Assembly (NCBI GenBank): GCA_003118195.1
Contig: BEXV01000427.1
Location: 74,104 to 138,103 of the forward strand
Direction: 5' to 3'
From: Hemicentrotus pulcherrimus
Lineage: Eukaryota > Echinodermata > Echinoidea > Camarodonta > Strongylocentrotidae
Length of the DNA: 64,000 bases
Part shown: positions 31,958-46,160 of the stretch, piece after piece
Layout of the letters: every line of letters starts with the position of its first letter
How positions within the stretch are numbered: the first letter of the stretch is position 1
Notes under the pieces: model-generated
Databases searched by the model: none
The model's input: only the letters and a program-made list of their open reading frames with translations
Told to the model about the DNA's origin: nothing
Made by a program: the position numbers and the translations under genes

Positions 31958-34900
31958 GTAAGACTTTCGATTTATTTTTAATCTATAGGCCTGTTTGGTG
32001 TCGATATCGGTTGTCTCCCCCTCTCCTTTCCACTTTTTCTTTTTCTAATTCGTCAGTGATGGTAGCTTGTAATCTTGTCCGATATGAATTATGATACGGT
32101 GCGCTTATAGCGCAACATTGACCTGATTATACCCTTTGAGATTCGTCCAACGATATGTCCCTAACTTTGACGGTGCTATTATATAAGTGTCGGTTGTTTA
32201 TCCTTTAAATGCAAACACATATTTATACATTTGTTCTTCCAAAAGACAGAACAATCATTATGGTGGAATATAGTTTGTTCTGTCTAATAGAACACAATAA
32301 AAAGAATATCACCATGATCATGTACACGGATAACATATATATCGATCTTTCTATCAGATGATAATGATGAACAGCATTTGTATGGCGCCATAATCTGTTT
32401 CAGATAACATTCAAAGGCGCGAGCTCCTTCAATAAAGTGAGCATTTAAATGTCTGAAGGAAGATGTGAGTTTTGAAGTGGTCCAGGATGTCAATTTCGCG
32501 AATAGATGATGGGAGGGAATTCAACAGGCGAGGAGCAATAGAAGAAAATGCCCGGTCTCCATATCAATGGAGATGAGTGATGGGCATCTGGAGAGTAAGG
32601 CCAGATGAGCAAAGTCCAGGGCGAAGATGACGCCGCTCGATTAAAGATGACACATATCCTGGGGTCTGACCATGAATTGCCTTAAATGTGAGCAACAGGA
32701 CCTTGAAATCAATTCTGCTCTTGACAGGAAGCCAATGTAGCTCAGCCAGGACAGGAGAGATGTGATCATGCTTCCTCAGCCCAGTAAGCAAACGTGCTGC
32801 TGCTGCATTCTGTACTGCTTGAAGTCGGTTCAACCACGTGTAATGATGAATTAATGACATGAAGAGGAAATAGACTCAAAGAAATTGTAATGACATATCT
32901 AATGCACAATTTGACAGCCACTACAGGGCATACTCACCATCCTAACGTGGTATATTCTATTTCTTTCACTGTATCTATCAGCGGTGAACCCGTGTTCGAG
33001 TCAACCCTGCCGTAATGGAGGAACGTGTACGGAGAATGGAGCTGGATTCACCTGCGAGTGTGTATTTGGTTTCCAAGGGACAACATGTAAAGCAGGTTCG
33101 TGGTTGACTATGGCTTCGTGGCTAGAACCCACGAGACCGATGTCGGTCTATCAGGCCGTTTGACAGAATTTGTTGTGGGTTCACTAGACAAACCGACCAA
33201 GAGACTGATAATTTGCTATCTTCCCGTAATATGTAGTTCTTCGTGTTCTGTCGCTCTTGTAGGTATTCAGCTTCACGAGCGTTTGGACCCCCTTCATGTT
33301 CGCTTATGTTGGTATATTTCTTTGTTTTGTCAGTCTCACGAGCTGACGATATACTGGGATGACCCTAAACTGGGTTTTCAAATAATGGGACACAATATTG
33401 AATTTTAAAAACCTTCATATTACATGCATTTTAATAATAATTTCAACCGGTACGGCTTTTCATATACGATATGAAGTGTAATTCAAATATATTATTACAG
33501 TGCATTTAAATAGTAGTTTGCAATAATGTATGTTGTTAGATTGTATTCATATTCAATTTAATTTGATTGCTTAGTCTCGGATGAGTTCTTCTTTTTGACT
33601 ACAATTTAGAAAAAAGTTTAAAGTACTTCATATCACACGAATTAATCCCCCCTTTTGTATTTCTACTTCTCTCCCCGCCCTACCCTCCCCTGTCTCTGTC
33701 TCCCTCCTCTTCTCTCTCTCTCCACCTCCTCCATCCTCCTCCCTCTCTCCCCCGCTCTCTCTCTCTCTCCTCCCCCTCCTCCCTCTCTCTATCTCTTTCG
33801 TTCTATATATCAGCGGTCAGCTCGTGTGGCAGTAACCCTTGCCAGAATGGAGCTACCTGCTCAGAGAGTATAGGAGGGTACATTTGCGAGTGTCCGTTTG
33901 GTTACACGGGAATCCATTGTGATACAGGTAGGACAATAATGCGTCATTATTTTGAGGCGTTCTCATTTTGTAATTATTTTAATTAATTTCTGCAATTCCA
34001 ATTTTTCTTACACATTATGTCATAGGGCTGCACGGGGTGTGACGTCCTCCTGCGTCTTGCTCAGTGTACCGAATGAAGAATTTAGTTCCAAAACGATAGA
34101 AATTAATGAGGTAAAAAATGATTATTTTTTTCTTCAAAACCTCACCAATCCGCAATTAGTTTAGTTTGCAAATGGTTGGTTGTTATATGATTTCGCACTT
34201 TTTAAAAACTTATTGAATGCTCTGCCTGAATTCTTTTCAGATTTGACGCCGAATTTCAATTTCTCCCAAGCGCGTGGACTGGGTCCGGCTGACTTTGGTG
34301 AGTACAATAATCAGTTATCATATTTTGATCGCAGAGTTTGAGATGACAGTATAGATCAATCGTGAAAATGATGTACAGACTTCAATTTTGAAAAGGAAAT
34401 GATAAAGAGCGCTTGTATCAGGAAAAATAAAAATTATAATCTTGACAAAAAATAATATCCAGGATGCATTTTTCTTAATTAGGTTGTAACATGTTTTGGC
34501 ACTATTTGTACACCGCACTCAATTTTCCAATATCCTCACGCTTTCTTGTACAATTCCTTCAAAGTAATAAATCAAAAGTAAGATTTTTGTTGTTTTGAGG
34601 AACAAAATGTAATCATTTTTTCTTAGATTAGAGCCTAGATTTATATAGATTCGGCACAAACGTATTCTTAACTCTGACTTTTCTTAATCATGAGCAAATA
34701 CATTGTATGTAATATGTCTCTTTCATCTTTAAACAGGTGTAAACAGAAGTGCATACCAACCGTACTACAGGCTGGCAGATCATTACAATCCATTACAGAC
34801 CATGCAAGGGAACGACCATCAGGCGATTGCAAAAGTACCATGTCGTGACAATATGATGGACTGCATTAAACTTACTGGTTTGTAAAATCAATGTTAATAT

Positions 34901-37706
34901 CTTTGGTATAACGCGTTACTGTCTGCTGAGTACACACGAATATGTCAAGGATGTATCATGGGTATAAGCAGGGAGGTTTCCTCCCACCTCCCTGGTTTAA
35001 GAATGTATTTGCAGCGGGTGCATCAAATCTATAATGCGTAAAATCATAAGAAATGTACTTCACAATGTAACCAAAAATATCTATAAATTACACGTAATCA
35101 TTCGACGGCCGTCCCGGGGGCTGGTGATCAGTGAGGCTGCGGCTTTCTATAGAGTACCGAAGATGTGACGTCATTAAAAACTATTTTCAGAATTTCTCAA
35201 ATTTGTCTTCATTTTCCGAAAGAGCATGACAAATAATGTCCAAGTGTCGAAAACCTATAGGAGCCAGAGAATATCTCAGCCAATATTCAACATATTAAAT
35301 TGGTTTTCGACATTTGGACATTATTTTTAATGATCTTTCGGAAAATTCTGAAAATAGATTTTTGATGACGTCACACTTCACCACTCTATTGAGAAGGAAA
35401 ACAGGAAGAAGAAAAAATAACCTCAAGTCTCTGAAAATATCCATGCTAATTGGCTGTGATGCTGGCCTGGTGACCTTTTTCATTAAAAAAAAAATGTTTG
35501 TGCCCCTTCTAACAGGGTCCTCAATCACATAAAATAGGACGAAATCAGACAGTGCTTCTCAGTAATACTCGTAATAGCGGACGTGGGATGAGAGTGAGGG
35601 AGGGGTGGGTGATAACTCCTGCAACGCATCCAGGAATCACTGCCTTATCATTTGCAACCATCCATCGGATTACCGGCAATTTATCATTCATATCCCCATA
35701 TTCTCTCTTCCCCAGGGGCTACTTCACGACTGAACCCGATGACTTTACTAACAGGGACCTGTATCCAGGAGCTGGAGAACTGTCCTCAAGGATTCGCCAT
35801 ATCCATGTGGCTCTTCCTAGACTCAGAAGCCATTGACGGAGTGCCTTCCAAGCTGCTCTCAGTCGAAGATGGAACTCTCAGTGTTCCTTACGTCAGGCTG
35901 ATGATCACTGCCCAGCGAGCAATAGAATTTTCAGGTAGTCTATTTTTGCAAAATGGAAGTATAGATCTTCCAACGTTTCCAAAAACTGCTCCTACCAAAT
36001 ACTACATTACCAATTATTATCCCAAGATAATCATCATTACCATTTGAGAGGTCATTTTTTCTATTTATGACATGTGTTAAATAGACATGACTGTTCATAA
36101 TTTTAGACTGTCTATTATCAACTGTTTATATCGTTACCAAATTCATTGCAATGAGCATCGAGAAGAGACCAGAAATGTGCATTATGGTATAGTTTATGGA
36201 AAAGTTTTTGAATTATGTGTCGATATATAGTTACAAAATTGTTTTAAGCTCGTTTAACTTTTTGCTCTTGAATTCAGTGAACGATGGTTTAACACTCACC
36301 AAGACAACAATTCTCGCAGGCAAAGTCCGATGGAATCAATGGTTTAACTTTGGTGCGAGCTGGAAACCTGGATCAGCCCCTCTCGTGTTCGTCAACTCTA
36401 AGCCCGGAGGTCAAAGTTCCCAGAGTGACGTCACACAGCTCATGGACACGTCGACTAACCGCGAGGTGTGGCTTGGTTCAAAGGAAACCGTGGATTCTGC
36501 AGCACCTGTAACCATGTCAGACTTCGTGTACTGGGATCGTTTCTTGTTCGATTTTGAGAACCATCGTTACCTTGGAATGACCGGTAATGTTATTATTTCG
36601 GCATTAACTAAATCCACGATAAACACGATAAAGAGAGTCACAGACGTTTTAAGGGTTAATGCGTCTAAATGTATGTTTGAAGATACTTCATCATTTCTAA
36701 CAATTTTCATCATTCGCAACAAACCATGGCCAGATGGGACATGAAACCTGACGTGTAACCAAGGTATTGAACAAGGTCGAGATCCAACAGCCTGCGTTAT
36801 TAGGATAAACCATTCCTGGTTACCGAAATGGTTGAATATAGATAAGCTGTCTCGCTAGAAAATGTTGAAAAGATAAGTGATGTGTCGAATAGAATCCGCC
36901 GATAGATCGTCGGAAAACTTCCCACCAAGCAAAACCAAATCATTGGTATTTTCCCTCACACAGGTTTAAATTTACAAACTGGCCCAAAACAAATCCAGAT
37001 TTTTCAGACAAAAATTTGAAAAGGTAAAGGGGGGTGTATACCCAAATATCCTCTAAATGTACACCCTTTTACAATTGTTTTGAAGAAGATTCTCTCTTTT
37101 TATATAGATGAAGAACAACATTTGCTTTTTACGGCTGATTATTGGTGGACCGTTGACGGATTTATGCGCAGAGATCATCTCTTATTGGGTAACCATCAAA
37201 ACGATGTCGCTTCGACGACGCCCATCCGGACGGACGAACATGCAGTGGTCGTGATGAGGTCTGGACGAGATGGCAAGGGAAGGGCCCTCGACGTCAATGG
37301 AGAGGACGGATTCTGGTTGTTTTTTGGTAGGACATAGGAATGTAGAATATTATCATGATGATGATATGAAGTACTGACTACTAGTTATATTAAAGCCCCA
37401 CTGCACTACTTGCATCCTCCATGCCTAAGCGGTGACCGTCGCCCCCCATGATCCCTCATTTCTTATGTTAATTGAGAGCTGATTAACCACCTGTCAGTGA
37501 CCATGCAGGGAGGTCAAATACCGCCTGACCAAACTAGTACAGGTAGGCTTTAATCAACACTCCGAAAATGAGATACAGTGTACCTCGGTATGACATCGAA
37601 ACTTCCGAAAAACAAACTCAGTTTTCCATTCCATATATGTTTTACGTTACATTGTTGATAAGTTTCAAAGTTATACTTAAGGTTATTAAATGATTGAAGA
37701 AAAGGA

Positions 37707-37742
<36 letters not shown>

Positions 37743-40700
37743 GCATCGTATAAAGTTATGGTATACAGACCAAATGATACTGACGTACCAAAGCTTCCTT
37801 TCTATCTTCTAATCATTCGGAATTGATCTTTCCCATATTCTACTACACTCTTAGTTTATATTATACACATGTTCTATTCTCCACCCACTCTCTTTCTCCT
37901 ATCCATTTGTCCTATACACTTTCTCCGTCATTCTTTTCCCTACTCTCTAACCCTTGTTTCTCATTTCTTGTTATCACCATGTATACAGGTGAACATGCCG
38001 GTACGTGTATCAGCGATCCAAGCCTCTGTGACGATGGCATCACCGTTTCCACGTGGATGCGGATGACAGATCACCAGGACGATGAGTTCCACTGTCTCCT
38101 AAGTTCGGGTGGGCAGACGACACGGGGTTTCGCTATCTACCAGACGGGCCAGAAACTGCGCGCGATGGTGGCCAATGGAGAGCGGCAGTGGATTGTCGAG
38201 GTTCCCTTTGATGAGTTTGAAGGTAAACAATTTGCAAGAGCTCGGCACTAAAAGTCTGTCCTGGATCGGAAGAACTCGAAATGACACACGGGATAAGTTC
38301 GGCATAGCTCGTATCAACTCGTGAATTCGTTTGGTCTTTCTGTCTCCGAGATCTTCGAAAGTATCTTGGAGTCGAAGTCCGCAATGTTTGAAACAAAGGT
38401 TACACGTTATAACTCACTAGAAGACGTTTATTGAGTTATGAATTTATTGCGATAAATAATCAATCATCTAGATAAATGTAGGTTAATCCCAAGATTTATG
38501 TTAATCATTTTTAAAGGTACATAATATGTTTCTATACACTCCAATATAACACATGTTCATCATAATCATCTCATGCCAATTATCCAATGCTTATGATGAA
38601 TTTTTGAAGTAATCTTTCTTTGGTTTAAATGCTTTTTGAGAAGAAGAAAACGTTTATTATAAGATTATTAGCTTTAAATGAAAGACATCAAAAGAAATTG
38701 TACGCGCAATGCAAGTCAACATCTAATTAAAAGAAAAGTACGATTAAGAGTAGCAAGGGTATTATTAAACCTGTGTTAATGATATGAGGTATAATGCCTT
38801 TCTTGCTTCCCCCCCCCCCAATCCTCATCTAGAATGGACCCACATTGCTCTTACTTGGAACCTTACGACTGGTCTCTACCTATATCTCAATGGCGACACC
38901 CGGGGCATCGATCCGAAGGGTGTATACAGGGTACGCGAGGCAGATCTCGACAACAAACTCATTGTAGGCAGGAGGAACGACTTCCTCGGTGACTACACCC
39001 GAGTGGGCTTCGAGGAACTTGCGATCTGGGAGCGTTTTGTGGAACCATGGGAAGCAAGACAGGTCTTTGGCTTGCCCGGTAAGAATATCTACAAGATCAT
39101 ATTATAGTATCGTTCGGCAAATTGATGTCTTTAGGGAGTTTTTGTTAAACCGTTGTCTCGGTTTTTTGGCTCTGAATTCACTTTCAGCCACCCATGCATT
39201 ATAACGACGCCTTGATTTATCTTGGAAAGAGCGGGGGTTTTAACATTGATGTCAAGATGTCAATCATATCAACTTCTCTTTCTTTGTTGCCGGCATACCT
39301 ATGAAATCTTTCTTTTAAAAAAAATGCTATCCAATAACTTTCCCTTTGGTACTCCTTCTAATTATATGATTTCTTCAGCATACTTGCGTAATATGAAATC
39401 GCTTCTTGTTCCAGCACACATGCCATAGCCGTGACGTGATAATTACGTGCACTGTATGGCAGGTACATGTATGACATTTGATACCATTCGTATTGGATAT
39501 ATTGATCGAAAAATAAATATTTCGTATTCATTAACAGACAACTCCGTATACAGTAAAGGAGCGTTCTACTGGACAAGTCAGTCAATGGTTACAAGTACTT
39601 TCGACCTTCTTGAAGCTGGAAAAACTGCTGATATTATTCCAGGACCGAGCTCTGATGTGACCGTGGTGATTGAAGACGATGAAACCTTTGTTGAGTTGCA
39701 TCCTAATAGCTACATAAGCCTGGGTAAGTTTGTATACATTTATGAGACATTAAATATTGATTTTTTTCCCACCTAAAGATACAATAGGTGTAGATCTATT
39801 TTCTATTTTACTTCAAACGCATTGAAGAGGATAGCTCAGTTGGTAAAGCAGTGTTCTTGTAATCCAGCGACTCGAGTTCGAAGCAAATGCGATGCGCTAG
39901 TGCCCTTTTGTAGGACATCAATCCTCATTACCAGGTCTCTCGGAGAGGATATAAAGCAGTCGGTCCTCTGGTTGCTTACTAACAAGCATTTATGCTATAT
40001 TAGCAGTCAGGTAAAATAACCACCACTACACAATTTCAATTTCAATTTCATAGAAGGTCAGTTTTCATGTTTATTGATATTATTTTGTCCAAAAATCATA
40101 AAAGAAAATAAGTATACAGATTTAAAAGTATTCACCCCGCTAAATAAATTAATCAATTAAAAACGTAAATTTAGATAAACATGACAATGTGAGTGGCTTC
40201 CAAGGTTTGAACAAAAAAACTGAAGTACGGTTATGTGATTAACTGAAGCGCCTCATGTACATGTAATTGAATTAGGTCAAGGGCAAGGGAGTTTAATACA
40301 GAGAATATTGATCCGTGTCTTTCGAGTTGGTGCATAATTTCAGAGAGTGCATATTATTTTGATTATAAAGAAAGAAAATACTTAATAAAGAGAACCGAAA
40401 TGGTGGAATGATGAAATAAAAGATATGTTCGTATTCGATAATGAACAACAGTTTATTGAGATATAAACAGATATCTGCATATCTTTCAAAGCAGGCTATA
40501 TCGTCTTATGTATACACTTTGGTATTCAAGATATGAAATTCATAGTGTAAGCTAGTAACTACATGTTGTACATGCAATACATTATAATGAAAGGGAAAAT
40601 GGTAAGAGCTGATTTCTTTTTAACAAAGTAATGACATAAATATGAATGCGTAAAAACAGGAGGGTGGGCAAGGGACACTCACCCCCTGTGCGTTTGCTTA

Positions 40701-43700
40701 TGAAATCAAATTTAATTTACCTAAACATTTGCATGTCGATGTTGTTGCTATTTTAGGTTCGTTCCCGACCTCATGCCTAACAGTAACAGATCTATGTCTC
40801 ACCGGCTTTTCGCTCTCCATCTGGCTCAAAGCACCGGTCAATGCACCTATCACCGGACATCATCTTTACATCGAGTAAGTTTCAGTGACTGTGTTCTGTG
40901 AATCTATTCTGTGAACGCGTGGAGGCACATTTATTTTTTATTAAGAAGAAGAGGAGATGGAAGGATAAGATGATGATGAAAGAAGAAAAAAAGAAGACGA
41001 CGACGAAGAAGAAGAAGAAAAAGAAGAAGGAGAAGAAAAAGAACACGAAGAAGAAGAAGAAGATGATAATAATGAAGATGAAGTAGAAGAACACAATAAT
41101 GATGAGGAGGAGGAGGAGGAGGAAAAAGAAGAGGATGATGATCGGCATGATAACGACGGAAAAGAAGTTAATCACATCTTTAAGGTGGCTCTTAATAGGG
41201 TCTATTGAAATTTTAGCGGGACACAAAACCACATTGACGTGAAGGGGTTGTTATTTGTCACAGGGGTTGAGTACATGCCCCTTGCCCCCCTCCCCCCCCC
41301 CCCCCCCCTCCAACCTCCGTACCGGGTTCTNNNNNNNNNNNNNNNNNNNNNNNNNNNNNNNNNNNNNNNNNNNNNNNNNNNNNNNNNNNNNNNNNNNNNN
41401 NNNNNNNNNNNNNNNNNNNNNNNNNNNNNNNNNNNNNNNNNNNNNNNNNNNNNNNNNNNNNNNNNNNNNNNNNNNNNNNNNNNNNNNNNNNNNNNNNNNN
41501 NNNNNNNNNNNNNNNNNNNNNNNNNNNNNNNNNNNNNNNNNNNNNNNNNNNNNNNNNNNNNNNNNNNNNNNNNNNNNNNNNNNNNNAAACATGACATATT
41601 TAGAATATGAAGGCATTTGAAGAGCCATGCTTTTTAGGGAACATGTCTTATCTGATGTTCTTCCACACTTGCATAATGAAAAATGATAAAGTTCACGAAT
41701 TATTTTTCACCTCTTCCCACAACTCAACTTTCTCTTTAATTCCATCATCATATTTGTTATAATGAGCAAGTGGTTTCTTTCATAATAAAAATCAATTTAC
41801 ACTCACTGAAATATGCACTAACTCGAAATACACGGAGTATGTATTGATTAATAACACCATTGCCCTTTGCCTAATTTAATTACGTAGGGTGACCTATCAA
41901 TGTGCGTACAATTGAAGGGCTTTTATCGATTTAACAATTATTCATTTTCAAATAATATCGTGTGAAATTACTTTTTCCGATGTCGACATTGATAATATGA
42001 AGTCGCTGCAGCATTTTTATTTCGATTTCTCTTTTTTTAAAATTGTTTATAGGTCTCGCAGTTTCACACTCACAGTGACGTACTACACCGCTGTTGCCAT
42101 AGTGAAGACTTCCGATCTGGTTTGGACTACTACAGTGCCCATCGCAGTTAGTACCCTTCTTGTATCTGTACTTAAAGTGACTCAGTAAAATTGTTAAAGG
42201 TTGATGAAAAAATTGCGCCATTTTTGTACGAAATGTGTTACTTATATTTTCCTTTTAATGTACTAACCCTACATGCAAACAATCCTGAAAAAAAATTATC
42301 AAACCACAAAGATATCTATGATTTTCTTTGAAGGCGTCACTGTGCAACACCCTCTAACAGTGAACAGTAAATTCTCCCAACCATTTTGTAATCTTCCCAA
42401 CCGTTTACCCATGAAAAAAAGACATCAAACAGGCTATAAAAACATATCAATACTAAAATGTCTGCCTTTGTGACGATTTACAATCAACTAAAATGTAATT
42501 AAATTGAAATAATATAGTTTGGGAGAAATAAGGAATGGATCAGTTCATTTTTCCCCCAATTTGTATCATTAATAATGGTTCGATTCACTCAAATTTTCAG
42601 ATTATCTTTAATTGTACATCGAGCACTGAAGTCACTACTCACTACATTCTCTCATCTTAACTATGTTACCAAGTCTCTTTAAGAGCGTAAATATTCAATG
42701 ATCTAATGACATAAGGAAATAATACCAAATGAGAAAAGATTTTAGGGACACGCTTTTATGCAGGGGATCGGGGTTGGGGAGGGGGCAAGTGAGTCACTCG
42801 CATAATGAGGCGTTATCCGTACTCATTTCACAATTTCAACCAAACTGTGTACAGAGGCGTAGCTGGGGGACACAGGGCACGTCCCCACTCAAATTGCAAC
42901 ATGAATGGAATAGAAATAGAGAGGGGGATGGCAACTTGAAAAGATCATTCAACACTTTTCCATACACTCTTCTCACTCGATGGCATTGTCCCCTCCCATT
43001 AGATTCACCTATCTGGTCCGATAAATCCAATTCCTGACGACAGTACACGTCACCGGCGAAATGTACCCCACTGGTAATGTATTCGACGTCAATTCTCCCG
43101 TCATGAAACGGAGATGGCTGACCTGCAGATAGCATTGTACCTTCCCTCAAATGATGCGATTTAATAAGCTCAACATCTTTACTAATTGGTTATAATCATG
43201 AGTAATGCAAAAAATACATTTCAACAGTCTTATACATGGAGAACTGAATTAAATGAATTATTAAATTAATCATTACACTATTCAGAAACATGGAGCGTGG
43301 TACAACATCGCCGTCACATGGAACCGTTTTGAAAGTCTGGTGGTCTACGTTGACGGCATTGAACCCGAAGGAGCGACATCGACCATGGAAACAAACATGG
43401 ACGTACAACCATCATCGATGACGGAGGTCGGGATCAGCTCAACTACGGAAGGGACGTTGATCACGGACCTCGCTCTCTGGTACCAGTTCACGTACCCGAG
43501 GAAAGCCTTCACGCTTTTGGGCTTAACAGGTGGGTTTCCTGACAAGGTTTGGTAATTAAGAGCTGTCTTTAATTGACTTAATTCAAACGATCAAACTAGT
43601 CAAACGGGGGAATGAAACCATAATGAAATGAATTGATATAAAGCGAACGATAAAACATTTTCTTAATGTGTTCAAATGTTTGCATATGCCTTTTTGAAGC

Positions 43701-46126
43701 GCCTCGATATAAATTATTGTATGCACCTGTTTAAACACGAATGAATATATCTCTATAGTCACAATTCAAATTGCAAACATTAGTTGTCGCTAGGTAAGAC
43801 AAACAGTATGGCCTGTTCTACCTAACAACGTGTGATGTATGCATTGAATTTGGTTTATTACGAACATAGCCTATGAGATAATCAATAGAATAGCCAACAA
43901 TATTCATACCATTCAGTACAAACTTTTATTCAATACGTTACGTCAACATTACAGGAATAATAGATGAATAGCAGTGTGATTGAAGATTAAATGTTTTATT
44001 ACCATGGAAAAAATCCTCGTTGTTTCTATAATGCGGAGACCTTTGTTTTCTTTCAATTAGATTTCGAGGGCTACTGCCAGAGTTTCGGGCGCTACTGCTG
44101 GACCTTCCAGCCACCACTCAGCCGTGTCGACCCCTTCACCGCGTCTGACACCGACATCGTGTACACCATGAGTTCGAACTACACCGGCAAGGCCGTGGTC
44201 ACTGACGGTGTCGAGGGTTTTCTTACCCTGGGCGACTACGAAGGCATGTGTCCCAGCGATCCGGCCGAGTGCGAGCACGGGTTCGCTTTCGGACTGTGGG
44301 TGAAACTAGAGGCTCCCGAGACTGAGGATAGCTCTGTAAGGCACATCGTCAGCCTGGGTGCTGACAAGAATGGTGAGAATTTTCTTTCTTGTGCTATCAG
44401 TAATCATCGGTCCCTTTGTGAAGCATAACGTTCGAAAACAAGACACAATCATGTAATTTTATAAAATAATTCAGCAAAGGAATTGCTCTCATTATGGTTG
44501 ATCGACTCATAATAATATCAATATGCTACTCCTGATAGAGTCTTAGTTCATAATACCACAGTATACATGTAAATGTAGTAGCCAGATGGGCATTTTTTAT
44601 TTAAAATGTTTCAATAAGTCATGAAATGCTTATGATTATGCGATTAATACGTTTATCACAATTGCAGGTGTCTCTTTGGTCGAAAATATGAAGGGAGGAG
44701 CAAAAGGAAAAAATAGAGAGCACGTGATTATTGTATGTAGGCTACATGTATGCCACATCGGGTCTTAAATGCGTCAAAGGCCAGTAATCCCCTCTTCTTT
44801 TTGATTAACCTGCAGGTGAAATAGGAATGGCTCTGATCCAGGCCAAGGGGAACATCCGGGCTATTGTTGCAGACGGCACTAAAAGATGGGAAGTGGATAC
44901 TTCGGAGCACAACGTAACGTATGGCAAATGGATGTACATCGGAATGATCTGGGAAGCGACGAATGGACTCAAAATCGTCTTTGATGGCGTAGAGACAGCA
45001 GAAGAGGTTTGTAGTCTACTGTATAATTTGTGGCGAAACGGCGCGGGAGGTGACACGACATTTGCTCCTGCGACAATTGCTCCGGGCTTTATTTCGTCTA
45101 AGATGTAGGGTTAGGGTTAGGGTTTCAATAGGGTTTTATGTTAGGTTTAGGGTTAGGTTTAGGGTTAGGTTTAGGGTAGGGTATAGTGTTGAATCCAGGG
45201 TTGAAGTTAGCCATTCGATTAGTGTATGAAATTTACAGCGGAGCAATTGTCGCCGGAGCAAATGTCATGGAATCGCGCGGGACGCATGGATGCAGGTCTC
45301 CTCCTAAATCGAACGGCGATAAAAGGGATGAGAGAAGAGAGAGAAAGAGAGAGAGAGCCCCACAAGTGGTGGGCCGCGGTGATATAACTGGAATGTATTC
45401 TTTTAGCTCTTTAACTTAGCTCTTTCGGTAAGTTCATGAATTCTAAAGTAACCAAACCCCTCGCACATGATTTTGATTGTATCTTCTGGTACAGAAATCT
45501 GGAACAGTGAGCACAAGAAACAAGGAGGCGTACTCGGTGATCACCGTCGGAAAATCAGCAGTTTACCCCATAGGGTACCAAGCAGGCGCCTATGACGAGA
45601 TTATGCTGATTGTACCGGAGACTGCCGATGCCGTTCCGTTACCAGAAGACTTGAATGGAGTTGGAAGTATGTTCACGTTAATATACTAATTTTTTTCTAT
45701 GACGATCCCTGTTAATTACGTCAGGTTTTTAAAAAAGATTTGTCGAACTTATACCGTAGAAATAAGGATAAAAACTTAGATTAGATAAGGACTCGAAGAA
45801 GAAGTCAGAAAGAGGGGAAAGAGGGGAGGAGGATGCAAGATGCAACGATTGAGGATGGGGAGGAGGAGAAGTGCTAATCAGCAACTACAGTTCTGATATT
45901 CAAATGGAAAAAAAAAACATTGTTCGAAGGAGTATTTTTCATCATCCTTTATTTATTGCTTATACACGAGTCATATTCTCGTCATATGTATATTTATCAT
46001 CCATACTTTTACTCCTACCCTGTTTCGTCCTGTATCCCCTCCCGTCTTCTCTTTCATTATACTTCCACTCCCTCACGTTCTCTCCCTCTGTTCTTCCATC
46101 CCCCTCTGTCTCTCCCCATTTTTTGT

Positions 46127-46160
<34 letters not shown>

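Noticed and set aside
42852..42900. Possible hAT terminus (CAGAGGCGTAGC)
   Set aside because: No matching inverse end or target duplication found nearby. The same applies to CAGAGGCGGATCC at about 50375.
45105..45185. Interstitial telomere or chromosome-fusion scar
   Set aside because: The TTAGGG-like tract is enclosed by inverted arms and sits within an intron, so an element origin explains it better.
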